DNA of 50,495 nt from an uncultured bacterium (GTDB lineage Bacteria; Bacillota; Clostridia; Oscillospirales; Oscillospiraceae). The notes under the pieces are model-generated. The model made no database searches and had not been told where the DNA came from. It worked only from the letters and a program-made list of their open reading frames with translations. The DNA lies in assembly GCA_946548895.1 (NCBI GenBank), contig CAMNQF010000027.1, positions 1 through 50,495 on the forward strand, given 5' to 3'. Numbering within the stretch: the stretch's first letter is position 1; the number at the start of each line of letters is the position of its first letter. Of this stretch, positions 24,161-32,709 are shown in pieces. Position numbers and translations under genes: made by a program.

Positions 24161-25263
24161 TGGATATTTTCGTTTCCAAGGGAGAGCGTGATCACGAAGT
24201 CCGCATCCGGCTTCCCGCCGCCCCTGACATGATCTGGCCCATGCTCACCGAATTGGACCGCTGCAGCGTAAGCGGCGGCCCTGCCAGGATCACAGGCACC
24301 TCCCTGTTCTTGAACCTCGCCCAGTATATCAGCGGCGCGGATTTGGAGGAGGAAGCCGACATTCGGAGGCTGAACGTATTGGCAGGAATGGTGGACGGCA
24401 TGAGCGTCAAGGACCAGCAGCTTCTTTCCGGCGCACTGGATGCCGAGAGCGTCAACGGGTTAGACGATGTCCTCCGCGTTGTCTACAGCCTGGGCCAATA
24501 CGAGTTCATTGAGGGCGTCACCACAGATAAGGAGCTGGGCGGCTGGCTGGTGGAGCATGGGCAGGCCGAGGTGGAGTTTCCCAAGGAGGTCTGGCCCTAT
24601 CTGGACTACGCCGGGATCGGCAGGTCATACTACGCCGACCACGGCGGGGCGTACACACCCAGCGGCTACGTGAAGCGCCGGGAGGCTGTTCAGATGCAGG
24701 CGGAGGAAGCCAGCCCCGCCTTTACCCTCACCCTGGCCTCCGCCGCTGGCGCCGTCCGTCTCGACCTGCCCGCCGAGGATGCCGAAATGGAGCGGGCAAA
24801 AAGGGCACTGGGGCTGGACAGCCTGGACAGCGCGGCCATCAGGGATGTGGAGATCGGCTACCCCTGGGCCCACCTGCTGCCCACGGACGCCATCACCCTG
24901 GAGGACGTCAACGTCCTGGCCCAATGCGTCCGGGCGATGTCGGGAGAGGAACTGAGGGTCTTTGGGGCAGTTCTGGAAGTTGAGGGGCCCTGCTCCCTCC
25001 ATGAAGCCGGTACCATCGCCATGGACATCAACGACTACGAGCTGGTGACCAGCAGCGAGAGGGAATACGCTATCACTGCCCTGGGGTACGCGGGCGCGGA
25101 CGATGAGGTCTTGGATATGCTGGAGGGTTTCACCGACTTTGACGCCCTGGGCCGTGCTGAAATGGAGGCGGATGGTGTCCGGCAAACCTCCTTCGGCGCT
25201 GTCAAACGCCTCAGTGCCCCCTGGCCCGAGCAGGGGCCGGAGATGAGACAGACGATGGGATAA
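24160..25263 (+). CDS. ArdA-like paralogue (copy 2)
   Basis: A 367-residue acidic protein (many Asp and Glu, few Lys). It shares with the genes at 28691 and 30244 the pattern DxxxIGRxYxxxxxGxYTxxGYVxRRE, seen here as LDYAGIGRSYYADHGGAYTP then SGYVKRREAVQ. It also shares LNVLAGMVDGMSVKDQQLL-type segments that recur twice within the chain, so it appears internally duplicated. The LNxLA and LxxLEGFTDFDALGR repeats match the general ArdA layout. It probably acts as a DNA mimic or restriction decoy, but divergence from copy 1 is large. It overlaps copy 1 by one base and ends MRQTMG. Confidence 0.65.
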   Translation: MDIFVSKGERDHEVRIRLPAAPDMIWPMLTELDRCSVSGGPARITGTSLFLNLAQYISGADLEEEADIRRLNVLAGMVDGMSVKDQQLLSGALDAESVNGLDDVLRVVYSLGQYEFIEGVTTDKELGGWLVEHGQAEVEFPKEVWPYLDYAGIGRSYYADHGGAYTPSGYVKRREAVQMQAEEASPAFTLTLASAAGAVRLDLPAEDAEMERAKRALGLDSLDSAAIRDVEIGYPWAHLLPTDAITLEDVNVLAQCVRAMSGEELRVFGAVLEVEGPCSLHEAGTIAMDINDYELVTSSEREYAITALGYAGADDEVLDMLEGFTDFDALGRAEMEADGVRQTSFGAVKRLSAPWPEQGPEMRQTMG

Positions 25264-25330
25264 TAACAGTAGACTTTCCCGCAAAAGTGTGGTAGTTGTT
25301 GTGTCAAACGAATCGAAGGGAGAATACACA

Positions 25331-26131
25331 ATGGCAGTGAATATTTTCAAGGACAAGCTGCGGCACGCCCAGTTGTTCGGCAAGCCCGTGCTTGCTGCCG
25401 ATCAGCCGATCCCCCGGGAAACAGTGCCGGACGGGTGGTATTGTTACGATATGCGGGGGACGGGCAGTGACCCCGCCGCCCACGCCGAGCTGGTGGACTA
25501 CACCAGCTATTACCACACCGGCACCGTCCTCTCCCCCAAGCCGCTGAAGCGGTCCACCACCAAGGCCAGACGGATCGGGAAGGGGGACTATTTCCTCCAC
25601 GGGGAGGAGATGGATCTGGAAGCCTTCTGCGCGGAGTACGGGCTGGATGTCCCGGATAACCCCATCAAGTTTGAGATGCGGCCCGCTTCGCCCGATGAAG
25701 CGGGACTTTTTTATGCCCTGTCGCCTGAAAAGGATGAGGAGCTGGGCGCTGTCGGACACGTCCGCATCGACTTCGGGCGCGACGGGGACGAGTTCTGGCA
25801 TACGTGGTGGTCCCGGGGCCTTGAGGGGCTGAACACCCCGGAGTTCAAAGATGAACTGGGCCAGGTGATAGGCCAGCTGCGCCGGGGCGTGCTGAAGGAT
25901 TTCTCCACCATGCTCCGCCTGTGCCATATTGACGGCGGGGAGATCAGCGGCGGTATCGCGGCCCGGAACTACGGCTTCGTGCTGGAAACGGAGCGGTACC
26001 GCTACTGCCTGCGGTGCAACCCGGTGCGCGGGGACTACCAAGCCTATCTGACCTGCTTTGATCTGCGCCAGCAGGAACTGAACCAGGTTCAGGAGCAGGA
26101 CAGCGGCCCGGTGCTGGGCGGCATGGGCTGA
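25331..26131 (+). CDS. LPD28-domain protein
   Basis: A 266-residue soluble protein. Residues 12-80 match the LPD28 domain (large polyvalent protein-associated) as I remember it: ETVPDGWYCYDMRGTGSDP followed by YYHTGTVLSPKPL. The middle holds LDLEAFCAEYGL-like sequence (EEMDLEAFCAEYGLDVPDNP). The C-terminal part ends in a Gln-rich linker and GGMG. LPD domains occur in ICE and phage proteins injected or expressed early in a new host. No catalytic residues are evident. It follows copy 2 of the ArdA-like genes after 67 bases. Confidence 0.65.
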   Translation: MAVNIFKDKLRHAQLFGKPVLAADQPIPRETVPDGWYCYDMRGTGSDPAAHAELVDYTSYYHTGTVLSPKPLKRSTTKARRIGKGDYFLHGEEMDLEAFCAEYGLDVPDNPIKFEMRPASPDEAGLFYALSPEKDEELGAVGHVRIDFGRDGDEFWHTWWSRGLEGLNTPEFKDELGQVIGQLRRGVLKDFSTMLRLCHIDGGEISGGIAARNYGFVLETERYRYCLRCNPVRGDYQAYLTCFDLRQQELNQVQEQDSGPVLGGMG

Positions 26132-26161
26132 ACCGATACATAAAAAAGGAGGTTTTGTAAT

Positions 26162-26992
26162 ATGAACGACAAATTTTTCCCTGAACTGGCCCGCCGCCTG
26201 AAGCGGGAGGGCATCTCCACCGGGCCGGTGGAGATGGAGCGTCTGCCGGTGCTGCTGGATGGACAGAAAGTCATGGCGGTGGCCCCGGGCGGGACGATTT
26301 TCCTCATGCCGGAGACAGCGGACACCCAGCCGGTGGTGGACGCCTATGACACGGTAGCGGGGATCAGCGCCCAGGTTCACGAGTACACAGAAGCCATGAC
26401 GTCTGCCCCGCCCCTCAACGCAGTGGGGCTCCACGAGGGGTTCCGGCTGCTGGCGGAGTTCAATGGTGTGGTGCTGGCCGGACAGGAGTTGGAGGGTACC
26501 TGGGGGTACAAGTTCGTCACCTGGGCGCGCAGCCCGGATCGTACCGCCGTGGCCCATGGCCACTACTATGACGGCGGTGACAGCTATGAGGCCGCCAAGC
26601 TGGACTTCGCCTGCCGCGCCGGGCTGGTGCAGGAGAGCCGCCTATATGGGGCCCCCGCGAAAGCGTCCTTCAGCTTTCGTGGGGAGAGGAGAGACAAGGA
26701 AGCGCAGTGTGGAATACCCAAAGGGTGTTCCACATGGAGCGGACTTTGTCTCGATGACGAGCAGCTCACCGAGGTGTACCGCTGCATCGCGGAAACCTTG
26801 GACAGCGGTTACCCCATCACCAGGGAACGGGAGAAAACGCTGGCAACCACCATGGAGCAGATTTCCGCCAGCGTGGACAATTTGGACGAGCGCGTCAGCC
26901 TGTCCAACCAGCGGGAGCTGGAGGCGATGGAGCAGCACGGGCCGGAGATGCCGGAGGACATTCACAACCAGGGAGGTATGCGCTTTGAATAA
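26162..26992 (+). CDS. ICE accessory protein of unknown function, with an inserted palindromic segment
   Basis: A 276-residue protein from an ATG after AAAGGAGG. Recognisable stretches include TVAGISAQVHEYTEAM, FVTWARSPDRTAVAHGHYYD and LTEVYRCIAETLDSGYPITR. I recall these from ICE proteins of unknown function. About 35 residues between ESRLY and DDEQLTEVY look foreign: they are basic, Cys-containing and coded by a strongly palindromic DNA segment (separate entry). The reading frame stays open through it. The protein ends HNQGGMRFE, and GGGAGGT near its end is the ribosome site of the next gene. Confidence 0.65.
   Translation: MNDKFFPELARRLKREGISTGPVEMERLPVLLDGQKVMAVAPGGTIFLMPETADTQPVVDAYDTVAGISAQVHEYTEAMTSAPPLNAVGLHEGFRLLAEFNGVVLAGQELEGTWGYKFVTWARSPDRTAVAHGHYYDGGDSYEAAKLDFACRAGLVQESRLYGAPAKASFSFRGERRDKEAQCGIPKGCSTWSGLCLDDEQLTEVYRCIAETLDSGYPITREREKTLATTMEQISASVDNLDERVSLSNQRELEAMEQHGPEMPEDIHNQGGMRFE
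26648..26752 (+). repeat. In-frame palindromic insertion, about 105 bp
   Basis: Two hairpins lie in tandem: CCCCGCGAAAGC facing GCTTTCGTGGGG (about 26653-26685), and TGTGGAA facing TTCCACA (about 26708-26734). The second is enclosed by GAGACAA/TTGTCTC (about 26690-26752). The segment adds exactly 35 codons without stops. It resembles the behaviour of Rickettsia palindromic elements that insert in frame, but no second copy was noticed in this window. Confidence 0.5.
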
Positions 26993-27518
26993 CACAGAAA
27001 AAACGGCAGGAACCCCGCAGGGGGCCGGAAAATCCTATACGGTAGAGGAGCTTCTCACCCTGATGGGGCCTGAATTTCAGAGACAGAAGGACGTCATGCG
27101 CCAGTGCATCGCCGGTCTCACGGAATACGCCGCCCAACTGGCGGTACAGGGCCAGGAGGATCAACTCCCCCGGCTCCGTATGGTCTGCATCGAGATGGCG
27201 GAGTTTTGGGGGCTGGCTGAGGAGGATACGCCGGAAGGCGTTCGGAACATGGCGGAGCAGTACGGCAGCGCCTTCGACCACGCGGTGTCGACCGCCCGAG
27301 GCGCCGGCTGTGCGCCGGGCCTGGGTGAGCAGGCTGTACAAAACACCCTTACGGGTTTGGAGCTCTACGCCCGGGAGCTGCGGGCCAACGACAAAGGGCT
27401 GGAGGATTGGGCTGTGGAGTGAGAGATCCTCGCGGAGGATCTGGAGGAATTTGCGGCACAGTCCGGGCCGGAGGAGCAGCAGGCGGACGCTGGGCCGGGG
27501 ATGGGGATGCTGACGTGA
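26985..27518 (+). pseudogene. ICE accessory protein interrupted by an in-frame TGA
   Basis: It starts at TTG 26985, seven bases after GGGAGGT inside the end of the previous gene (MNNTEKTAGTPQGAGKSYTV). The frame meets TGA at 27420-27422 after 145 residues. The same frame then continues with protein-like sequence (EILAEDLEEFAAQSGPEEQQ) to GMGMLT and a TGA at 27516-27518. That last stop overlaps the GTG of the next gene (GTGA), exactly as coupled genes do in this run. So the original gene probably had about 177 codons and the internal TGA is a nonsense change, or is read through. The first 145 residues are helical and acidic; no function is recognised. Confidence 0.6.
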
Positions 27519-27751
27519 GGGTGAGATATAAAAAGAACCGTATGATTCAATTTTATGAATCCGAATGCCTGACCACCGTCCCTCGTGAGCAGCCCCCCAT
27601 CCTTACCGGCCCCTTTGCTCGGTGCGCGGACTGCCCCTATCCCGGCCACGGTTTCCTCTGCTGGGGCGCGGACGAGGAAAGATGCCTGCGCACCGAGGTT
27701 GCCCGGATCATGGAGAGGGATCGGCAGAAGTCTGTTGGTTATGCCGGGTAG
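27515..27751 (+). CDS. Small cysteine-rich ICE protein
   Basis: A 78-residue protein from GTG 27515, overlapping the distal stop of the preceding frame. It is basic at both ends and carries a cysteine cluster, RCADCPYPGHGFLCWGADEE followed by RC, which could bind zinc or an iron-sulfur cluster. I recall similar short proteins with CPYPGHGFLCW in gut Firmicutes ICEs, without known function. It ends GYAG and does not carry the Gly-Met tail of its neighbours. Confidence 0.6.
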   Translation: MRVRYKKNRMIQFYESECLTTVPREQPPILTGPFARCADCPYPGHGFLCWGADEERCLRTEVARIMERDRQKSVGYAG

Positions 27752-27805
27752 CTTTCGGCGGTACATTGTGGTAATGTTTCGGTCAATGCCGGAGGAGGTG
27801 AGCAA

Positions 27806-27946
27806 ATGGGCGCGGCGAATCAGCGGTTTCAAATGAATATGTCCAGACACAAACAGCACCCAGCCCCGTTTCAGTCAATGAAACGGGGCTTTTTCACGCC
27901 CCGCCGGAGGGACTTCCGGCGCAAAAATCACAACAGGAAAGGATGA
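27806..27946 (+). CDS. Possible small basic protein
   Basis: A 46-codon frame, [20 protein letters not shown] and onward to RRKNHNRKG, with an excellent ribosome site (GGAGGAGGTGAG). Against it, the frame spans an intrinsic terminator, and the composition is what antisense GC-rich DNA would give. The alternative frame [16 protein letters not shown] uses the same purine stretch as codons. Confidence 0.2.
   Translation: MGAANQRFQMNMSRHKQHPAPFQSMKRGFFTPRRRDFRRKNHNRKG
27862..27894 (+). terminator. Intrinsic terminator
   Basis: A perfect 12-bp stem, AGCCCCGTTTCA and its complement, around GTCAA, followed by TTTT. It divides the first block of ICE genes from the next. Confidence 0.85.
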
Positions 27947-27951
27947 AAACC

Positions 27952-28698
27952 ATGAGCATCCAAAAGGAATGGCTGGACTTTCTGCGGGAGCAGTACCCCG
28001 TGGGCAGCCGGATCAAGCTCCGGGAGATGGGCTCGGACGACCCGTGCCCCATCCAACCGGGATCTATGGGCACGCTCCAGTACATCGACGATATGGGGAC
28101 CGTTTTCGTGGCCTGGGACAACGGGCGCGGCCTGGGCCTGGTGATGGGCCAGGACTCCTTCACCGTCCTGCCGCCGCCCCCTCAGACGCTGAAGCTCTAT
28201 ATGCCGCTCACCGCCGACCTGTTTGAGCCGGACGGGTACGGGAACATGAGCGAGGAGAGCGAACTGCTGGAGGGGCGTGAGCTGCTGAAGTACGAGGATC
28301 AAATCACAGCGGCGCTGATCCGCAGCCGGATGCCCGAGGAGGCGGAGCGTGGCGTCATGCACTGGTACCACGAAAATGACGCCGTGGCCGACAAGGTGCG
28401 CTCAGTGGTGTTCAGCCTGGAACGGAGGGCGGGCCAGCTCTGGGGTGTGGCGGAGTGCCAGGTGCAGGGCGAGCTGACACCCGGGGAACTGGGCACGCTG
28501 AAGGAATACGTCACCGGGCAGGCGTCCGACGGCTGGGGCGAGGGCTTCGAGCAGCGGGAGCTTGACGCCGGTGACGGCGCGGAGCTGTACGTCCACCTCT
28601 GGAATTCGGACGATTGGAGTCTCCAGACGGAACAGGAGCGGTTCGGGCCGGAGCAGACCGCCGCCCAGCCCCAGATAGGGGGGATGGATTTTGCGTAA
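27952..28698 (+). CDS. DUF4314 / DUF6329-type ICE protein
   Basis: A 248-residue protein. The ATG at 27952 is placed nine bases after AGGAAAGG; the ATG at 27943 is too close. Residues about 14-70 form a DUF4314 domain, a small beta-barrel of SH3 type: [20 protein letters not shown], then [20 protein letters not shown]. The C-terminal part ([20 protein letters not shown], then [20 protein letters not shown]) matches DUF6329 as I remember it. Both are known only from mobile elements. It ends QIGGMDFA, and the GGGGGG within that tail is the ribosome site for the overlapping next gene. Function is unknown; a DNA- or RNA-associated role is possible for the barrel. Confidence 0.7.
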   Translation: MSIQKEWLDFLREQYPVGSRIKLREMGSDDPCPIQPGSMGTLQYIDDMGTVFVAWDNGRGLGLVMGQDSFTVLPPPPQTLKLYMPLTADLFEPDGYGNMSEESELLEGRELLKYEDQITAALIRSRMPEEAERGVMHWYHENDAVADKVRSVVFSLERRAGQLWGVAECQVQGELTPGELGTLKEYVTGQASDGWGEGFEQRELDAGDGAELYVHLWNSDDWSLQTEQERFGPEQTAAQPQIGGMDFA

Positions 28699-29800
28699 GG
28701 TGTTTGAGGTGGAGCTGAATTCGCCCGACTGCGACGCCTATGCCACCCTGATCCTCCCCGCGCTTCCTCACGCCATGCTGGACGCGCTGGAACGGCTGGG
28801 ATTGGCGGAGGGGCAGCTTCCCGGGTGGCGCATCACCCGGGCCTATGGTGACAGAAACCCGTTCTCTCTCTCCCGTATGGAGGGCGCCCTGCCCGAGCTG
28901 AATGCCCTGGCCCTGCGCCTGACCCAGCTCAACGAAACGGAACTGGCCATTGTGGATGGGCTGGCAATCATGGCGCGTGAGTGGGGCGGGCCGTCCATCC
29001 CCATAACCCAGGCCATCGACATGACCTACAGCACAGACTGCTGCCACATCATCGAGGAGGCCGCCGACGATCAGACGCTGGGCCGGTTCTGCGCGGAAAA
29101 CGGCTTTGTCCTCGAGGCGGAAAGCCTTTCAGATGAAGCGTTCGCGCTGCTGGACTTTGAGCGGATCGGCAGACAGTTCAGGCAGAACGAGCGCGGCGTG
29201 TTCACCCGCGGCGGCTATGTCCAGCGGCGGGAGGAGCTGAAGCAGGCCAGCAAAAACCTGGATTTCACCCTGCAAAAGCCGGACTACGCCATCCTGGCGG
29301 AGCTGCCGGACGGCAGCCGGGTCAAGCTCCCCACCCCGCTGGGCAAAACCGTGGTGGAGGAGCCCGCCCGGTGTGTGGACTGCACCGCCCCCGCCCTCAA
29401 CGGTCTCACCGCCATGCGCTCCACCCTGGATCAACTGGCCTTCCGTCTGGCGGAGCTGGAGGTGGACGGCGAACTGACCAAATACAAGGCGGTGCTGGCC
29501 GCCACCGGCTGCGATGATATCGCCCAGGCGCTGACGCTGGCGGATGGGCTGGATCAGTACGCCTTCGACCCGGAGCCGCGTGAGCCGGACGAGGTAGCCA
29601 GCGGGCATTTGAAGGAACTGCTGCCGGAGGAGGAGCTGACGGTCCTGCTTCCCAACGTGGTCCTGTACCGCTATGGGCAGGCGGTGATGGAGCAGAGCGG
29701 CGGGAAGCTCACCAGGTACGGCTATGTCCAGCCCGCCGCCGGCCCCGTCCAGGACATGGTTCGGGAACAAACGCAGGCGGAAGGGATGAGTTTTGCCTGA
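28691..29800 (+). CDS. ArdA-like paralogue (copy 3)
   Basis: A 369-residue acidic protein starting at TTG 28691 inside the end of the previous gene, after GGGGGG. It carries the shared core [20 protein letters not shown], then [12 protein letters not shown], as in copies 2 and 4. [20 protein letters not shown] resembles the LNxLAxxL motif of ArdA proteins. A second half repeats the [20 protein letters not shown] theme, so the protein may be two ArdA-like units. The high Asp/Glu content supports DNA mimicry. It ends AEGMSFA. Assignment is by shared motifs and layout rather than overall similarity. Confidence 0.62.
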   Translation: MRKVFEVELNSPDCDAYATLILPALPHAMLDALERLGLAEGQLPGWRITRAYGDRNPFSLSRMEGALPELNALALRLTQLNETELAIVDGLAIMAREWGGPSIPITQAIDMTYSTDCCHIIEEAADDQTLGRFCAENGFVLEAESLSDEAFALLDFERIGRQFRQNERGVFTRGGYVQRREELKQASKNLDFTLQKPDYAILAELPDGSRVKLPTPLGKTVVEEPARCVDCTAPALNGLTAMRSTLDQLAFRLAELEVDGELTKYKAVLAATGCDDIAQALTLADGLDQYAFDPEPREPDEVASGHLKELLPEEELTVLLPNVVLYRYGQAVMEQSGGKLTRYGYVQPAAGPVQDMVREQTQAEGMSFA

Positions 29801-29833
29801 CGCAGCCTGCATCAAAAAAGGAGGGGGTCTGGA

Positions 29834-30247
29834 GTGGACACGGACAAAGATTATGATGTGCGGACAAGGGTATCATTCAAGCTGGACTTCGACGGCAGCG
29901 GGGAGCTGAACCTGCTGGCGCTCCCGGATGTGCAGCGTGCGTTTGCCGGGCACGTCCAGAATGTCTTCCAGCAGGATGATACGCTCGGAAGCTATGTTCA
30001 GGGCGATTTGACATTCCAATTTGATGGCCGGAGGGTGGACTTGGAGTACACCTTCACCTGCCACGATGAAAGCAAGGAGGAGGCGGAGAGCTTCTCAGAC
30101 TACTGCGTCAAATCGGTTAGGAAGGACTTGGAATCATTCGGCTGCAAGCTGTTGCAAACCCGCTGCACAGCGGAGGAAGCGGATATGACATGGCTGGATC
30201 AGATGGAGGACGCCGTATTCGGCCCCGGAGAAATGGAGATGCAATGA
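29834..30247 (+). CDS. Acidic ICE protein of unknown function
   Basis: A 137-residue protein from GTG 29834, after AAAGGAGGGGG. It appears to be an alpha/beta protein with alternating strands (RTRVSFKLDFDGSGELNLLA, VQGDLTFQFDGRRVDLEYTF). The C-terminal half is helical, with two cysteines and an Asp/Glu/Met-rich tail ending GPGEMEMQ. I do not recognise the family. Its stop overlaps the next start (ATGA), so it is translated together with ArdA-like copy 4. Confidence 0.55.
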   Translation: MDTDKDYDVRTRVSFKLDFDGSGELNLLALPDVQRAFAGHVQNVFQQDDTLGSYVQGDLTFQFDGRRVDLEYTFTCHDESKEEAESFSDYCVKSVRKDLESFGCKLLQTRCTAEEADMTWLDQMEDAVFGPGEMEMQ

Positions 30248-31287
30248 ACGATTTTGACTACCTGGCCCGGCTTCCCGGCGAGGATCGGGAACAGGACTGG
30301 ATCAGGACGCGGCTGGGCACGTTGAGCGTCCGGGAGGGCGTTGTGCTGGCCGCCGCTGCCCAGGCCGACCCGCCCGAGGATGCCGTCCAGGCCATCAACC
30401 AGCTCCAGTCCCTGGACGGGTACAGGGTGTGCCTGGACGCGGGCAGCTATGAGGCGCTGGGCAGGCGGCACCTGATCAACGACACCGCCATGCCGGTGGA
30501 CGCCCTGGCCTTCGCCGACCTGGAGGCGGTGGGGCGGCAGTATGAGGACAGGCATCCCGGCCTGTTCATCGGCAGCTGCTATGTCCAGTACCCGGAAACA
30601 CCCCCCGAGCCGGTCTACCGGCCCGGCATGGCCCTCCCCGCCGACGACGGCTGGAGCGTCAAGATGAAGCTGGCCTCCCCCACTGCGCCGGAGGGGGTGT
30701 GGCTGCGCCTGCCTGGGCCGTTCGAGAACGGCAGTGAGGATGTGGTGAAGGAAGAACTGGAGGTAGGGATGGCCCTGCGGGAGCTGCGTGTGCGTTTTGG
30801 GGCCGAATGCACTTTGATGGATGCCCAATGCGTTTTGCCTGAAGCCGGGGATTTGGTGGCCCAATACAGCAGCGATATTGAGGGCCTGTTTTACGATGCG
30901 CACAACCTGGGATGTGTGCTGAACGAGAGAGGCCAGGGCTCCCCGCACTTCATGGAGCGGTATGCCGCCGCACTGGCGCTGGAGGGCTGCCAAAACCTGA
31001 AGCTGGCGCTGGACATCTCGCAAAACCTCAACTGCTACGACTGGATGCAGTGCGCCGATCTGGAGGAGTCCGGCAGGTGCAAGCTGCTGGACGCCGGCAT
31101 GACGGAGGAGCAGATCCGGGCCAGCGGAATCGACCTGGCTGGCTACAAAGCCCACCTTCTGGAGAAGGAGGGTTACACGCCCACCCCGGACGGCTGGGGC
31201 TACATCCGCCGCAACGCCAACGAGTTCTACTACCAGTTCGGCACCCCCGCCCAGCCCCAGGAGGAGCCTGGGATAACAATGCAATAA
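30244..31287 (+). CDS. ArdA-like paralogue (copy 4)
   Basis: A 347-residue acidic protein. The motif DLEAVGRQYEDRHPGLFIGS, then CYVQYPE, aligns with the GRxY...GYVxRRE core of copies 2 and 3 but has lost the Arg-Arg-Glu. QNLKLALDISQNLNCYDWMQ resembles the second ArdA-like half. The start overlaps the previous stop and the gene is followed by a terminator, so it closes this transcription block. It ends EEPGITMQ. A DNA-mimic antirestriction role is inferred from its relatives. Confidence 0.58.
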   Translation: MNDFDYLARLPGEDREQDWIRTRLGTLSVREGVVLAAAAQADPPEDAVQAINQLQSLDGYRVCLDAGSYEALGRRHLINDTAMPVDALAFADLEAVGRQYEDRHPGLFIGSCYVQYPETPPEPVYRPGMALPADDGWSVKMKLASPTAPEGVWLRLPGPFENGSEDVVKEELEVGMALRELRVRFGAECTLMDAQCVLPEAGDLVAQYSSDIEGLFYDAHNLGCVLNERGQGSPHFMERYAAALALEGCQNLKLALDISQNLNCYDWMQCADLEESGRCKLLDAGMTEEQIRASGIDLAGYKAHLLEKEGYTPTPDGWGYIRRNANEFYYQFGTPAQPQEEPGITMQ

Positions 31288-31296
31288 TACATTTAC

Positions 31297-31337
31297 AGGG
31301 GCCGTTTTCCCGATGGGGACAGCGGCCCCTCTTTTTT
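31297..31337 (+). terminator. Intrinsic terminator
   Basis: AGGGGCCG (31297-31304) pairs with CGGCCCCT (31323-31330), followed by CTTTTTT. Confidence 0.8.
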
Positions 31338-31390
31338 GCGCTTTCGTCACCCCTTTTTCGGGAAAACGCCCCCCGAAAAAGGAGGACGTC

Positions 31391-31741
31391 ATGAAAGAAG
31401 AACAGCTCCTGGCCTATCTGAAGGCCAATTGCTTCGGGCGGAAAAAGAGCCAGACCCGGGGCCAGCTCCAGCGGACGCTGGGACTCAGCAAAGACCAGCT
31501 CACCAACATGGTTCATCGGATGCGCTGCAAGGGCCTGCCCATCGCGGGCGGGCCACTGGGATACTTCTACGCCCAGAACGCCGGGGAACTCCACGCCACC
31601 ATCCGCTGGCTGGAGAAGATGGTGCGCACCCTGCTCAAGTCCATTGACGGGCTGGTGAAGGCCATGGAGTCCTTTGGACCCATTGAGGACAACAGCGGGG
31701 CTCACGCCGAAACCCAGCGCAGCGGAGGTGATGGCCCCTGA
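31391..31741 (+). CDS. Winged-helix DNA-binding ICE regulator
   Basis: A 116-residue protein. Residues 1-60 (KSQTRGQLQRTLGLSKDQLT, then NMVHRMRCKGLPIAGGPLGY) form a winged helix with a GYFYA wing, as in small ICE/phage regulators. A C-terminal coiled-coil-like helix follows (ELHATIRWLEKMVRTLLKSI). The ATG follows AAAGGAGGACG. Its stop TGA overlaps the presumed CTG start of the methylase gene, and the GGAGGTGAT used by that gene lies inside this one. It may regulate the methylase and downstream block. Confidence 0.7.
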   Translation: MKEEQLLAYLKANCFGRKKSQTRGQLQRTLGLSKDQLTNMVHRMRCKGLPIAGGPLGYFYAQNAGELHATIRWLEKMVRTLLKSIDGLVKAMESFGPIEDNSGAHAETQRSGGDGP

Positions 31742-32709
31742 GAAGCTTCATCCCCTGGGTGGGCGGCAAGGGCAGGCTGCTGTGGCTGATCAATAAACTG
31801 GCCCCCGCCCGGTACGCCCGGTTTGTGGACGTATTCGGCGGCAGCGGCACCGTCACCCTGGGCCGTCCCCTGCGCCGGGGCTGCATTGAAATCTACAACG
31901 ATTTCAACAGCAACCTCACCAACCTGTTCTGCTGCGTGAAGGAGCGCACCATGGCCCTGCTCCGGGAACTGGGCTTCCTGCCCCTGAATTCCCGGGACGA
32001 TTTCGATGTCCTGTACAAATTCTTCTCCCGCCAGGAGTTCACCGACGACTATCTGGAGGAGGAACTGGAGCTGACGCAGGTTTTTCTTGATCCACCCCAC
32101 AGGGAGGCTGTCCGCCGCCTGATGCTGGAGCGCGCGCCTCGGGGCGATTTGCGCCGGGCGGCGGACTACTTCAAGCTGGTGCGGTACAGCTTCAGCGGCG
32201 GGGCCAGCGCCTTTGCGGGCCGCCCCTGCGACATCCGCCGCTTTTTCCACCTCGTCTGGGAGTGTTCCCGCAGGCTGAAGGACGTGGTGATTGAAAACAA
32301 GGACTTTGAGAAGCTCATTGAGCAGTACGACCGGGAAAACACCTTTTTCTACTGCGACCCGCCCTATTATGACGCCGAGTGCTACGAGGTGGCCTTCCCC
32401 AAGGACGACCACATCCGGCTCCACGACGCGCTGGCCCGGTGCAAGGGGCTGGTGATGGTGTCCTACAACTACTGCCCTTTCATCTGCGAGCTGTACCAGG
32501 ATTTTTACATCTTCCACACCACGCGGCCCAACAGTATGTCCCAGACGGCGGGCAGCGAGTATGAGGAGGTGGTGATGACCAACTACGACCCCCGCGTCCT
32601 GGGCGCAGACCGGGGCTGGCAGATCAGCCTGTTCCAGCGCCCGGAGGACAGTGGAGGGACATATCGGCTCATCCACGAACCCATCAAAAATAAGGAGGAA
32701 TTCCCATGA
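31738..32709 (+). CDS. DNA adenine methylase (Dam/D12 class), probable CTG start
   Basis: A protein of about 323 residues. The N-terminus RSFIPWVGGKGRLL is the SAM-binding motif I region of D12-class N6-adenine methylases. DVFGGSGTVTLG is the glycine-rich loop. YCDPPYYDAECYEV carries the catalytic DPPY. The frame begins at CTG 31738, five bases after GGAGGTGAT, giving the family-typical start LRSFIPW. The GTG at 31759 would remove part of motif I and has no ribosome site. It probably methylates GATC-like adenines in the incoming or replicating element. It overlaps the winged-helix gene before it and the next gene after it. Confidence 0.85.
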   Translation: MRSFIPWVGGKGRLLWLINKLAPARYARFVDVFGGSGTVTLGRPLRRGCIEIYNDFNSNLTNLFCCVKERTMALLRELGFLPLNSRDDFDVLYKFFSRQEFTDDYLEEELELTQVFLDPPHREAVRRLMLERAPRGDLRRAADYFKLVRYSFSGGASAFAGRPCDIRRFFHLVWECSRRLKDVVIENKDFEKLIEQYDRENTFFYCDPPYYDAECYEVAFPKDDHIRLHDALARCKGLVMVSYNYCPFICELYQDFYIFHTTRPNSMSQTAGSEYEEVVMTNYDPRVLGADRGWQISLFQRPEDSGGTYRLIHEPIKNKEEFP

